Source of the DNA: Acetobacter estunensis
GTDB taxonomy: Bacteria > Pseudomonadota > Alphaproteobacteria > Acetobacterales > Acetobacteraceae
Length of the DNA: 64,000 bases
Reading direction: 5' to 3'
Assembly: GCF_011516945.1 (NCBI RefSeq)
Contig: NZ_WOTH01000005.1
Coordinates: forward strand, 62,001-126,000
A program made the translations under genes and the position numbers. Under the pieces are notes generated by a model that did not search any database, was not told where the DNA came from, and was given only the letters and a program-made list of their open reading frames with translations. Shown in pieces: positions 8,154 to 16,459 of the stretch (the stretch's first letter is position 1; every line of letters starts with the position of its first letter).

Positions 8154-9713
8154 TTACCCGCGCCGCCGGTTCAGCCGACGCTTGGCTCCTTCCAGCGCAT
8201 TTGCCAGATCCAGCACTCCGAAAGCGTGCAGCAGCAGCAGATACACCACGCCGCCCGCTGGCACTTCAATGGCGAGAAGCATGGCAAGCCACAGCGTCCG
8301 TCCCGACGTGGGTGGGGCTGGCAGCATGGCATTCAGCCCATAAAGCCCCAGCGCCATTATGACGGAGCTGATCGCCATCAGTACCACGCGACCGGCGAGA
8401 GCCGCGTCGGGCCTGAGCGCATCGCGACGAATCAGTAGCAATGACAGGATGGTGGTGTTGAGCAGCGCGGCCAGACTACTGGCGAGTGGCGGTCCGACAT
8501 GCGCCAGCGGCTTCATCAGCAGCAGGTTGAGGATCAGATTCACCAGCAACACGAGGAAACCCACACGCACTGGCGTCACTGTATCGCCGCGCGCGAAGAA
8601 GGCGGGGGACAGTACTTTGATGAGCACGAAGGCGGGCAATCCGATGGCGTAGGCCCGCAGCGACTGCGCTGACAACAGCGCGTCCTCCACCGTGAAAGAC
8701 CCGTGTGCGAAGAGGAAGGTCATGATCGGGGCAGCTAGGGCGAGCAGGCCGGCCATAGCGGGCAGGGTCAGCAGCAGCACGTAATCCATCGCCCGGTTCT
8801 GTGCGGCATGGGCGGCTTCGTGATCTTCCGCAGCCAGATGACGCGTAAGGACGGGCAGCAGCGTGGTGCCCGCAGCAGCGCCGAGAACGCCGAGAGGGAG
8901 TTGATTCAGGCGGTCTGCGAAATACATCAGCGAGACGCTGCCGGCGGGCAGCAGGGTCGCGATGATGGTGTCGATGGTCAGATTGATCTGGGTGACGCCG
9001 CTGCCAATCAAGCCCGGCACCATACGGCGGATGACCGTGCGCACTTCCGGAGTGAGACGCGGGGGCAGCGGTGAGAGGGGGAAACCCGCCCGCCGAACGG
9101 CCCACATCAATAACCCCAGTTGCACCACGCCTGAGAGCGTCACGCCCCATGCCGCGGCATGGGCGACACTGGTCATATAGGGCGTGGCGAACAGGATGGC
9201 CGTGATGCCCACCACGTTGAAGGCAAGGTAGGCGGCGGCGGCCATACCGAAATGGTGCAGGCCGTTGAGCACGCCAGACACGAGGGCGGCGGCGCAGATG
9301 AGAACCAGATAAGGGAAGGTAATGCGGCTGAGGGTGACGGCCAGCGCGTGACGGTTGCCGTCTTCCGCGAATCCCGGTGCGATGACGCGGAGCACGCCGG
9401 GCATGAAAATCTCCCCCAGCACACAAAGGCCTATGAGCCATGTGAGAAGCACGCCGAACACTTCGCGTGCCAGCTTGCGCGCTTCCTCTTCGCCTCCCGT
9501 TGTCAGGGTGGCGGTAAACAGTGGCACGAAGGCGGCATTGAACGCGCCTTCTCCAAACAGGCGGCGGAACATGTTGGGAAGGCGGCAGGCCACCTGATAG
9601 GCGTCCTGCATCGGGCCTGCGCCCATCATGGCGGCCAGAAGCTGGTCCCGCACGAGACCGAGTATGCGGCTGAGCATGGTCCAGCCGCCGACCGTGAGGA
9701 GACCTTTGAGCAT
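8154..9713 (-). CDS. murJ: MurJ, lipid II flippase
   Basis: 519 residues, 14 or so membrane segments. The N-terminal signature TMLSRILGLVRDQLLAAMMG and LPNMFRRLFGEGAFNAAFVP are characteristic of MurJ/MviN, which moves the peptidoglycan precursor lipid II to the periplasmic face. Other conserved elements are PGLIGSGVTQINLTIDTI and FADRLNQLPLGVLGAA. Essential cell-wall gene in most bacteria. It stands alone on the minus strand here, convergent with the flavin reductase-like gene. Confidence 0.95.
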   Translation of the reverse strand: MLKGLLTVGGWTMLSRILGLVRDQLLAAMMGAGPMQDAYQVACRLPNMFRRLFGEGAFNAAFVPLFTATLTTGGEEEARKLAREVFGVLLTWLIGLCVLGEIFMPGVLRVIAPGFAEDGNRHALAVTLSRITFPYLVLICAAALVSGVLNGLHHFGMAAAAYLAFNVVGITAILFATPYMTSVAHAAAWGVTLSGVVQLGLLMWAVRRAGFPLSPLPPRLTPEVRTVIRRMVPGLIGSGVTQINLTIDTIIATLLPAGSVSLMYFADRLNQLPLGVLGAAAGTTLLPVLTRHLAAEDHEAAHAAQNRAMDYVLLLTLPAMAGLLALAAPIMTFLFAHGSFTVEDALLSAQSLRAYAIGLPAFVLIKVLSPAFFARGDTVTPVRVGFLVLLVNLILNLLLMKPLAHVGPPLASSLAALLNTTILSLLLIRRDALRPDAALAGRVVLMAISSVIMALGLYGLNAMLPAPPTSGRTLWLAMLLAIEVPAGGVVYLLLLHAFGVLDLANALEGAKRRLNRRRG

Positions 9714-9891
9714 GCGCGCTTATAGGGAGGAGTGGGGGTGGCCGGAAAGCCTGTTTCGCAATGGTACGGACGTCATCATGCCGGGTGTGTCATCACGGGA
9801 TATTGCCTGTAAGGGTATTGCTGATAAAGGCTTTGGCGAAAGGCGGTTTTCCGACCGTTTTCAAGGATGACGCCAGTCGGGAGTGCGCACC

Positions 9892-10095
9892 ATGAAGCAG
9901 ATCAGACGTTCGCCTCTGACCACCACGGTCATTGTCCGTATCATGGCGTGCGTCCTTGGCATCATGCTGCTTGTTTTTGCGGCTAAATTTGTAGCTATCC
10001 TGCCCGATGTCATGCCGGGCGTGGCGGCAGGGCGCCTGCTTATGGTGGTGCTGGGCACGATCCTGCTTCTAGGGTCGATTTGGATCGGGGTGTGA
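9892..10095 (+). CDS. Small two-helix membrane protein, unknown
   Basis: 67 residues from ATG 9892, supported by GGGAG eight bases upstream (a GTG at 9883 is a weaker alternative). Two hydrophobic segments, ITTTVIVRIM-type helix at about residues 12-36 and MVVLGTILLLGSIWIGV at the C-terminus, with a short basic N-terminus (KQIRRS). I do not recognise the family. It is a single gene divergent from murJ, followed by a very AT-rich spacer. Confidence 0.5.
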   Translation: MKQIRRSPLTTTVIVRIMACVLGIMLLVFAAKFVAILPDVMPGVAAGRLLMVVLGTILLLGSIWIGV

Positions 10096-10119
10096 GGAAG
10101 GCGGATCGGTTTCGCAAAC

Positions 10120-10215
10120 TATTGCGCTAATCGACGTTAATAAATTTTCCTGAAATTATCAAAATATTTGTAAATTATCTTATATAATCCGAATTATTAT
10201 TTTCATTTTCTGGAG
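10120..10215. other. AT-rich spacer
   Basis: About 95 bases that are far richer in A and T than the rest of the window, between the small membrane protein and a tiny minus-strand ORF. No ORF, repeat or clear promoter pair can be assigned. Such a patch can be a promoter region or a nucleoid-protein binding site. Confidence 0.5.
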
Positions 10216-10281
10216 ATTGATGGATTTCCTTGTATTGGGCAGAAATGACGCGAGCATAACTCGCGCCATTTAGAAAAGCCG

Positions 10282-10389
10282 TTACGACGGACGATGCGTC
10301 GTATTATGTGCGCGTTCATTTTCCGCTTGAGAAGCGACAAGAACGGCGACAAGGCCATTCGACAGGAAGCGTGCGATGCGCGTAACCAT
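10282..10389 (-). CDS. Possible 35-residue small protein
   Basis: Minus-strand ORF from ATG 10389 to TAA at 10282, preceded by GAGGAG with seven bases of spacing, a better ribosome binding site than many larger genes here have. The product is MVTRIARFLSNGLVAVLVAS followed by QAENERAHNTTHRPS: a short basic start, a 15-residue hydrophobic patch and a polar tail, as in small membrane-associated proteins. Codons are typical of the window. A hairpin (GCGAG/CTCGC near 10250-10265) follows the stop. No family recognised; could be chance. Confidence 0.4.
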   Translation of the reverse strand: MVTRIARFLSNGLVAVLVASQAENERAHNTTHRPS

Positions 10390-10480
10390 GGCAATGCTCC
10401 TCTACTTCAAGTGTTGTGTCTGCAGATTACGATTTTGTGTGCCTCAGGTAAACATAAATCGTCATCCTGACATGAAAGAA

Positions 10481-11233
10481 TCACATATCTCGGTGTGACG
10501 GGGACATATCCGCCTGCATCAGCCATTGGGTGGTGGGAAGAACCTCGGACCGGAGGCTCCACATCTTCAGATCTTCATTCTTTGCAAGAATAAGCTCGTC
10601 ATATTCCCGATTGCCGTGAGCGTCCCACCGTTCTTTCAGAAGGTGAAAGGGAAGAGACGTTTTCAGATCGATGCCGATATCGAGGATCAGCGTGTTTGCA
10701 TGCATCGCGGCAAGACGCGGTGCACCTATCTTCACAACGTCGGGAGTAAGGCCGAGTTCCTCGAAAGTTTCGGCCATGAGTTGCGCGCCCAGATCGACGC
10801 TGTCGTCATTGGTGCGCGCTTCCACTGTGCCAGCGGGCGGAGACTGCCAGAAACCACCAAGATAAAGCGCCTTCGGATTGCGTCTGGCGAGTACGAACCC
10901 GTCCGCACAGCGCAGAGCGCCACATACGGCAAGCTGTCGCAGGGGACGATCCTCGAACACGGACGGTTCACGCATCTGGGCTAAAGCGTGCCGGTAATCC
11001 GTCCAGTGGCCTTCGATCCGATGCGGCGCAATGCGATCGGCGCAAAAGATACGGCCATTGAAGAGCTGCGGTCGCAGCGTTGTTTCAGCGTCCCAGATCG
11101 CATCGACCCGGGCTTCCACCTCTGGTGAATAGGGAGTGGACTGCGGATGGACACACACCTGTAAATCGGCGGCAATTGGAAAACGGCTCCATCCCTCGGC
11201 GGAGGGGCTATCTGGGGACGAGAAACCGGTCAT
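10481..11233 (-). CDS. Nudix hydrolase-like protein
   Basis: 250 residues. The middle (QLAVCGALRCADGFVLARRN, then LGGFWQSPPAGTVE and AETFEELGL) reads like a Nudix fold, with the EExGL end of the Nudix box kept (ETFEELGLTPD) but the canonical Arg of RExxEE replaced (AETFEE), and a longer insertion between the Gly and the helix than usual. The N-terminal 80 residues contain a YSPEVEARVDAIWDAE segment seen in Nudix proteins of the NUDT22-like / UDP-sugar type, though I cannot assign the substrate. AAGGA lies upstream of the ATG. Probably in one transcript with nothing else; the EEP gene upstream ends at 11259, 25 bases away, on the same strand. Confidence 0.6.
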   Translation of the reverse strand: MTGFSSPDSPSAEGWSRFPIAADLQVCVHPQSTPYSPEVEARVDAIWDAETTLRPQLFNGRIFCADRIAPHRIEGHWTDYRHALAQMREPSVFEDRPLRQLAVCGALRCADGFVLARRNPKALYLGGFWQSPPAGTVEARTNDDSVDLGAQLMAETFEELGLTPDVVKIGAPRLAAMHANTLILDIGIDLKTSLPFHLLKERWDAHGNREYDELILAKNEDLKMWSLRSEVLPTTQWLMQADMSPSHRDM

Positions 11234-11258
11234 TCATACGTCCTTGCGCGGAAGATTT

Positions 11259-12119
11259 TCATGGCAGGTCCAGATGGATCGAAACGGGACAGTGATCGGA
11301 CGTCGTCTGAGGGGTGTCATCCGCGCCAGTATAAGTCATCACGCGCAGACTGTTGTTTTTGAGCCAGGAACGCGCAGGACCACCAAGCAGGATATGATCG
11401 ATGAAATACTCTCCGCCCCAGCAGGGACTGGCATATCCCGCTGTGGTTAGGAGCAGCGGCGCATCATGGAGCAGAGTGAGGAAGAACGGATCGGTCGGGG
11501 TCAGGCGGCGGTTGAAGTCGCCCATGATGGCAAAAGCTTCCCCTTCGTCCTGCCGCTCCAGAATCCAGTCTTCCAGCGCGGTGAACTGACTGACGAGAGT
11601 AGGGCAGGCATGAGCGTGTTCCGTGGGGGGATTATCCCAGCAGCCGGTCTTGAGATGCACGACAAGGAGACGCAGAGAGGCGGTTCCGTCGGAGATGGTG
11701 ACGTCCAGTCCGCTGCGCAGAGGATGTGGAGCGCCGGGAGGATAGACATTCAGGGCGGTGACATCATCGTGGCGTGTGATGGTAAGGTCCGGTTTTACAG
11801 CGATGCCCACGCGCTGCACGACCGGGTCGTTTGTGAGCAGGAGACGGTAGGTGGGTGATGGGAAAAGCCGGGCAGCGGCTGTTTCCCCATCGACTTCCTG
11901 AAATCCGATCACATCGGCATCCAGATGCGCGACATAGGCACGCAGATGCGCCAGATCGACGGCGCTACGTCGGGGAATGTCATCAGGAAGGGCAGGATCG
12001 CCCGCTGGGCGCAGGGTCAGCCAGCCGAGATTCCACGTGGCGAGCTTGAGGTCACGCGCCTGCGCCGGGAGAGGCAGTGACAGGAAGCAAAGAAAAAGCA
12101 GCACAAGAAAGATTTGCAC
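11259..12119 (-). CDS. Secreted endonuclease/exonuclease/phosphatase (EEP) family protein
   Basis: 286 residues if started at GTG 12119; the open frame extends upstream into the carbonic anhydrase gene, so a start inside it is unlikely. The N-terminus is a signal peptide (VQIFLVLLFLCFLSLPLPAQ, cleavage near AQA-RD). All EEP hallmarks are present: TWNLGWL, IGFQEVDG, VVHLKTGCW, IMGDFNRR, YFIDHILL and SDHCPVSI with the catalytic Asp-His. Substrate could be nucleic acid, a phosphoinositide-like lipid or another phosphodiester; a periplasmic or secreted nuclease is the simplest guess. It follows the carbonic anhydrase by 34 bases on the same strand. Confidence 0.8.
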   Translation of the reverse strand: MQIFLVLLFLCFLSLPLPAQARDLKLATWNLGWLTLRPAGDPALPDDIPRRSAVDLAHLRAYVAHLDADVIGFQEVDGETAAARLFPSPTYRLLLTNDPVVQRVGIAVKPDLTITRHDDVTALNVYPPGAPHPLRSGLDVTISDGTASLRLLVVHLKTGCWDNPPTEHAHACPTLVSQFTALEDWILERQDEGEAFAIMGDFNRRLTPTDPFFLTLLHDAPLLLTTAGYASPCWGGEYFIDHILLGGPARSWLKNNSLRVMTYTGADDTPQTTSDHCPVSIHLDLP

Positions 12120-12153
12120 TGCTTTTCTCGGGAGACCGGACAGGGGAAACCTC

Positions 12154-12834
12154 TCAGGCCGGGACGCCGCTTTTTTCGAGTTGTGCGATGGCGTCTTCGA
12201 TCGAAATGGTCTTGCGCGCCTGCTCGTCCAGCACCAGCACCTCACCTGTGCCGATGTCGTAGAACCAGCCCTGCAGGGTTAGTTCGTTGCGCGCGAGGGC
12301 AGCGGCGACAGAGGGATGGGTGCGCAGATGCGAGATCTGAAGCAGCACGTTCTGTTCGGCGAGGTTGCGCACCGTGGGTGGGCCGGCATCGGAGCCAGCC
12401 AATGTGACGGCTCGCGCGGCTTCGGCGTTGCGCAGCCACGACTGCACGGTCGGCATTTTCGCAAGCTTGGAGGGGTCCGGATCGAGCAGTGCTGTCATGG
12501 CGCCGCAGTTCGAGTGACCGCAGACGATGATGTTGGAAACCCCCAGTCCGGCAACGGCGTATTCGATGGCCGAGGACACGCCTCCGAGCATTTCGCCATA
12601 GGCCGGCACGATGTTGCCGATGTTGCGCAGAATGAAGAGGTTGCCCGGATCGGTCTGGGTGATCAGGCCGGGGCTGACGCGACTGTCCGCGCACGCGATG
12701 AATAGCGTGCTTGGCGCCTGACCTTTCGCAAGTTCCCGAAACAGTTCCTGCTTCTCGGGAAAGATATGCGTGTTGAAGTGTTCGACTCCACGCAGAAGGG
12801 CGATCAGGCTTTCTTTCGCGTTTCTCTTCGCCAT
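12154..12834 (-). CDS. Beta-class carbonic anhydrase
   Basis: 226 residues. Interconverts CO2 and bicarbonate. The zinc site is intact: CADSR (Cys plus the Asp-Arg dyad) and HSNCGAM (His and Cys). Other conserved parts are LFILRNIGNIVP and SSAIEYAVAGLGVSNIIVCG. Length and motifs are those of the plant-type/CynT-like beta family. The gene is cytoplasmic and begins a minus-strand pair with the secreted EEP protein. Confidence 0.95.
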   Translation of the reverse strand: MAKRNAKESLIALLRGVEHFNTHIFPEKQELFRELAKGQAPSTLFIACADSRVSPGLITQTDPGNLFILRNIGNIVPAYGEMLGGVSSAIEYAVAGLGVSNIIVCGHSNCGAMTALLDPDPSKLAKMPTVQSWLRNAEAARAVTLAGSDAGPPTVRNLAEQNVLLQISHLRTHPSVAAALARNELTLQGWFYDIGTGEVLVLDEQARKTISIEDAIAQLEKSGVPA

Positions 12835-13235
12835 ATGGCTCCCTTTCAGGTGAGACAGTCTCGTGAGAACAGCAGTAACACGCTGTCTTCACGTGAGGAA
12901 AGCGTGAGAAGAGGCGCGGTTGCTTGCGACAGGAAATGTTATGAGGCGGACATTCCCCGACATGACGGGTGTGTGCGTCTGAAGGAGAAGGGTGATTGTT
13001 CGGGCAGGATGGTTCTGCTTGTCCTGCCGTGCTTGTACCGCAATGTTTTTTGTGGGTTCATGCGGAGCCGGGGCCGAGTGCGCGCGGCTGATTGACAGCG
13101 CGGGTGGAAGGCGGGGGCCGAAAGAAGTGAGGAGAGGCGTCGGCCCGCCTGTACAGACCAGACGACATCTTGCCATGGAACCGGGCAGTTCTGAAGACAC
13201 AGGTCCGGAGGCTTGGTTACGATGACCCGTCCGAC
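12835..13235. other. Intergenic region of about 400 bases
   Basis: Lies between the divergent carbonic anhydrase and NrtR-like genes. I find no convincing ORF. It holds a hairpin (GGCAGGA/TCCTGCC near 13001-13025), and just before the NrtR-like gene a five-codon ORF (ATG at 13222, preceded by GGAGG) whose TGA overlaps ATG 13236. Confidence 0.5.
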
Positions 13236-14177
13236 ATGAAGGGTGGGACACAGGTCATCGTGGCGGCTGTTCCCATAGCCCTTAACGCCGGGGAGCCGTA
13301 CGTGCGGGTGACAGAAGAAGGCGAGTTGCCGCATGTGTGTCCCAAAGAAACGGAGACCAATGTGCGGGAGGTTCTCGAGAGCCTTCTGGTTCGGAGCAGA
13401 CGCCTTCCCGATGCATGTGCCGAGCCTCTGCCTGTCTGTCTGCACTGCGATGAAGCCGGAACGCGCATCGTGGAACTTCCCTATCTCGTTTCGACACGCA
13501 TGACGACAGACGAGCCCGGATGGGTGCCTTGTTACGATCTGCTTCCATGGGAGGACCACCGACGTGAAGAAGGTATGGGGCAAGCATCCGCCCTTGGAAA
13601 ACTCCTGATCGCGCAGAATGAAGGGATGCCCCCATCCGAACGGTTGCTGGAGAAGCGGCGTCTCGATGCGTTGTTCGCGATGGGAAACTGCAACTGGAAA
13701 CCACCGCTCGCCAAAGAAAGATGGGCCGCCATCCGGAACGGGGCGCAACAGAAAGAGGCTGTCGGCATGGCGTCTTGTCGCTTCCCACATGAGACGAACT
13801 ATCGGTGGTTGTGCGCGGCTCTGGGGCATCTGCGTCTGTCCATCATAGCGCAGGCCATGCCGGTCAATCTGATGCCTGAACGTTTCACCATCCCCCAGCT
13901 ACATGCGGCGGTGGAAGGTATTTTGGGAGAGGCCGTGGATCGGCCTACGTTCCGTCGTGGGCTGACCAACGGGCGCAGCGTGGAAGACACGGGCGCCTGC
14001 AGTGACGAGGTTTTCGGACGTCCCGCCCGTCTCATGAGGTTTCGCACTGATGTGGTGGTCGCCAACCAGACCCAGGGGATTCCTCTCGCCCTTTCGCTTG
14101 CCGATACGGTGAAACAGGCGGAGACGATTGATCGCCTCTTCCCGGATGGAACGCCGCGTCCCGGTGATCGGAACTGA
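13236..14177 (+). CDS. NrtR-like Nudix-related transcriptional regulator
   Basis: 313 residues from ATG 13236, the first in-frame ATG; it has no Shine-Dalgarno of its own. Residues about 1-200 resemble a Nudix domain that has lost its catalytic box (QVIVAAVPIALNAGEPYVRV at the start, VELPYLVSTRM and GWVPCYDLLPWED later). The C-terminus is the winged helix of NrtR regulators: LMPERFTIPQLHAAVEGILG, DRPTFRRGL, then FGRPARLMRF. NrtR proteins repress NAD-synthesis or salvage genes and sense ADP-ribose. It sits 75 bases upstream of a NadB-like gene in the same direction, so autoregulation and control of that gene are likely. Identification rests on the C-terminal motif; moderately sure. Confidence 0.7.
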   Translation: MKGGTQVIVAAVPIALNAGEPYVRVTEEGELPHVCPKETETNVREVLESLLVRSRRLPDACAEPLPVCLHCDEAGTRIVELPYLVSTRMTTDEPGWVPCYDLLPWEDHRREEGMGQASALGKLLIAQNEGMPPSERLLEKRRLDALFAMGNCNWKPPLAKERWAAIRNGAQQKEAVGMASCRFPHETNYRWLCAALGHLRLSIIAQAMPVNLMPERFTIPQLHAAVEGILGEAVDRPTFRRGLTNGRSVEDTGACSDEVFGRPARLMRFRTDVVVANQTQGIPLALSLADTVKQAETIDRLFPDGTPRPGDRN

Positions 14178-14252
14178 GCGGTAACCCTTTCCTGAACTTT
14201 TGCGACCATAATGCGGCGCGTCTGCCTGTCAGCCGGAACGGGAGCCGCGGTC

Positions 14253-15764
14253 ATGGTCCGAAATGTCAATATTGAGGCCTTGCGCGGCCAGCCTGTCATC
14301 GTAGGAGCGGGGATCGCCGGACTGCTGGTGGCGCTCCACATGGGAGAGGCTCCCTGTGTTCTTGTGTCGGCTGCGGCCATGTCGGCTGCGGGCGCGTTAT
14401 CGTGTGATGTCGCGCGTCAGCTTGGTGTGGGTGAAACAACAGACACGCGCGCGGAACTCACCCTGCGAAAAGGGGAAGGATTGGCCTCTCCCGAGGTTGT
14501 GCAACTGATCGCCGGACGTATGGAACACGCCCGCATGACGTTGCAGTCCTTCGGTGTTTCTGTCGAAGATGCAGGCACTCCGGTTTCGAATGCGGGTCTT
14601 CATCTCGCCCTGCTGAAAGCCGTGGCGCGGCGACCGAATATCACGATCATCTCGCCCGCCCTTGCCCGGAGACTGGTGCTGGTGGACGAGCAGGTCCGTG
14701 GACTTGTCATTGCCAGTGGTGAACACAGCATCATACTCGGCACAGATGCCGTCATTATGGCGGGAGGTGGGGCCGGCGGACTGTATGGCGAACAACTGCT
14801 TCCGCCAACGTCGGTGGGAACCGGCCTTGCGCTGGCGGCGCGTGCCGGAGCCGTTCTGGCCGATCCGGAGCTTGTGTGGTTTCATCCGTTTGCCCTGTCC
14901 AGTCCGGCTACTGCTGGAACGGGAGATACGCTTCCGTTGGGTCTGTGCACGAATCGCGCAGTACTGTTTGACGAACAGGGACAACGTGTCGAAGTGGCGA
15001 GTAGTCCGGAAGCGCTGTCGCGGACTATTTTCCAGTATCAACAGCATAACCGTGCCGTGTTTCTGGACCTGCGGCGGACGCTGGCCAATGGTGTTCAGCT
15101 TGCAGGGTCCGAGATCGATGAACTGGCGGCGGCCTGTCGTCGGGCTGGGATCGATCCGCAGCAGGCGGCGATCCCTGTTCGTGCGGCTGCGGCCTTCCAC
15201 ATCGGCGGTGTCCGCGCCACACCGGAGGGTGTGACATCGCTTGCAGGCTTGTGGGCGTGTGGTGAAAGCGCGTGTACCGGCTTTCATGGAGCCGCCATTC
15301 ATGAAGGCAATCCGCTTCTTGAGGCGGTGGTGTGCAGTGAACTCGTGGCGCAGTCCATAGGCCGACGTGTCAGGTTGCCCGACGTCGATGTTTCGGATGT
15401 CGAACCTCTCGCTTCGTTGCAGCACGGTTGCCTTGAGATGATCGGGAAAACGCTGAGGGCAGCCATGGGGCCGCTGCGTGATAAAGCGGGCCTCATGCGG
15501 GCGATCTCGCAAATATCGGCTTTTGCTGAGTATGACGATGGGGCGCTGGTGGCGCAGATGATGTTGTTGGGCGCTCTTGAGCGGGAGGAAAGCCGGGGCG
15601 TGCATGGGCGCACGGATTTCCCGTCGCGTGCGTCGGTCGCGCGTCACACGGGACTTACGGAAGAAGATGTCGGCAACGCGATAAAGAGCCTTCTGCTTCC
15701 CCAAGAGCTGGAAGATGTGGGGGCTTTTGGTATGTCATTTGGGCCTGCGCCACAGGCGAGTTGA
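14253..15764 (+). CDS. NadB-like FAD flavoprotein, strongly diverged L-aspartate oxidase
   Basis: 503 residues from ATG 14253 (GGAG 10 bases upstream; ATG 14211 is an alternative). FAD binding is intact: VIVGAGIAGLLVALHM near the start and MAGGGAGGLYGEQ in the middle, with SLAGLWACGESACTGFHGA near the end, and a C-terminal helical domain as in the fumarate reductase/NadB family. Yet positions that bind dicarboxylate in E. coli NadB look lost: the REGGHSxRR segment with Glu121 is absent, the RGEG arginine region reads TLPLGLCTNRA, and the NRLASNSLLE arginine reads AIHEGNPLLE. The two histidines remain (WFHPF, AFHIGG). No nadA or nadC follows. It may be a working but altered oxidase, or something new. 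Confidence 0.7.
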   Translation: MVRNVNIEALRGQPVIVGAGIAGLLVALHMGEAPCVLVSAAAMSAAGALSCDVARQLGVGETTDTRAELTLRKGEGLASPEVVQLIAGRMEHARMTLQSFGVSVEDAGTPVSNAGLHLALLKAVARRPNITIISPALARRLVLVDEQVRGLVIASGEHSIILGTDAVIMAGGGAGGLYGEQLLPPTSVGTGLALAARAGAVLADPELVWFHPFALSSPATAGTGDTLPLGLCTNRAVLFDEQGQRVEVASSPEALSRTIFQYQQHNRAVFLDLRRTLANGVQLAGSEIDELAAACRRAGIDPQQAAIPVRAAAAFHIGGVRATPEGVTSLAGLWACGESACTGFHGAAIHEGNPLLEAVVCSELVAQSIGRRVRLPDVDVSDVEPLASLQHGCLEMIGKTLRAAMGPLRDKAGLMRAISQISAFAEYDDGALVAQMMLLGALEREESRGVHGRTDFPSRASVARHTGLTEEDVGNAIKSLLLPQELEDVGAFGMSFGPAPQAS

Positions 15765-15770
15765 CGTGCT

Positions 15771-16394
15771 TCAGAAAAGCGAAGCGAAGGAGCGTGGATC
15801 GGCCCATAGAGCGGTGAGAGGCGCGTCATCGTGCAACGTGCCAAGCGCCAGAAAATCGCTGTGTGTGAGCAATTCCCGGGGAATGAGGTTCGAATCCTGC
15901 TCAGGCAGATAATCGGTGACCACAGGAAGTTCCATCATTTCACGCCACCATTTTGGTAAAGCGAGGTCACTGTCCTGTGGCTGGTCTCCGAACGGCCCAA
16001 ACGCCACATAATCCGCCCCATGTTCGCCTGCCTGCATGGCGAGATCACGGCTGAAGCCACAGACGGCACCCAATTGCAGATCGTTTCCCAAGGCCGCACG
16101 GGCTGTCGCTACCTCTTCCGCTGGAACATGGGCACCGTCGCAGCCCGTTTTGCGGGCAAGTTCCGGGAGGCCATCCAGCATCAAGGCGACATCATGACGG
16201 TGCACGATGGCTCGCACGCGCTCGATCAACTGACTCTGCGGAGTGGGTGAGGCATCCTCCAGTCGCAGGCGGACGGCGGCGACCGGAAGGGCGGCCAACA
16301 CGGTCTCGAAATCCGGCAGGGGCGTGTTCGGGCCTAGGCGCGGTGTGACGAGATAAAGTTCACAAGGCTCGGAGGCGGAAGGCGTGGAGGTCAT
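15771..16394 (-). CDS. Thiamine-phosphate synthase-like (ThiE/TenI fold) protein
   Basis: 207 residues from ATG 16394. TIM-barrel features of ThiE are present: LYLVTPRLG at strand 1, AAVRLRLEDASP at strand 2, the DGAHVPAEE segment equal to the DGVHLGQ motif, and FSRDLAMQAGEHGADYVAFGPF equal to the conserved H/S-x-x-E-A-x-x-A-GADYVxxGPxF block. The lysine of the usual KxGxTxR/HxxxK motifs is not obvious, so catalytic competence is uncertain. Convergent with the NadB-like gene (6-base gap). Short for ThiE but within range. Could be a ThiE paralogue or TenI-like regulator. Confidence 0.65.
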   Translation of the reverse strand: MTSTPSASEPCELYLVTPRLGPNTPLPDFETVLAALPVAAVRLRLEDASPTPQSQLIERVRAIVHRHDVALMLDGLPELARKTGCDGAHVPAEEVATARAALGNDLQLGAVCGFSRDLAMQAGEHGADYVAFGPFGDQPQDSDLALPKWWREMMELPVVTDYLPEQDSNLIPRELLTHSDFLALGTLHDDAPLTALWADPRSFASLF

Positions 16395-16459
16395 GATCTG
16401 CCTGTCGTGAGCGATTGAAACGGAACGTATGGAGTGTGTGTCGTCGGCAGCTTTGCCTG

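Noticed and set aside
10203-10394. 63-codon minus-strand frame
   Set aside because: Arginine/cysteine-rich shadow; the smaller frame at 10282-10389 has the better start site.
12939-13829. Minus-strand frame opposite the NrtR-like gene
   Set aside because: No motif; the plus-strand frame has the winged-helix end.
14397-15704. Minus-strand frame opposite the NadB-like gene
   Set aside because: Antisense shadow; the plus strand carries FAD motifs.
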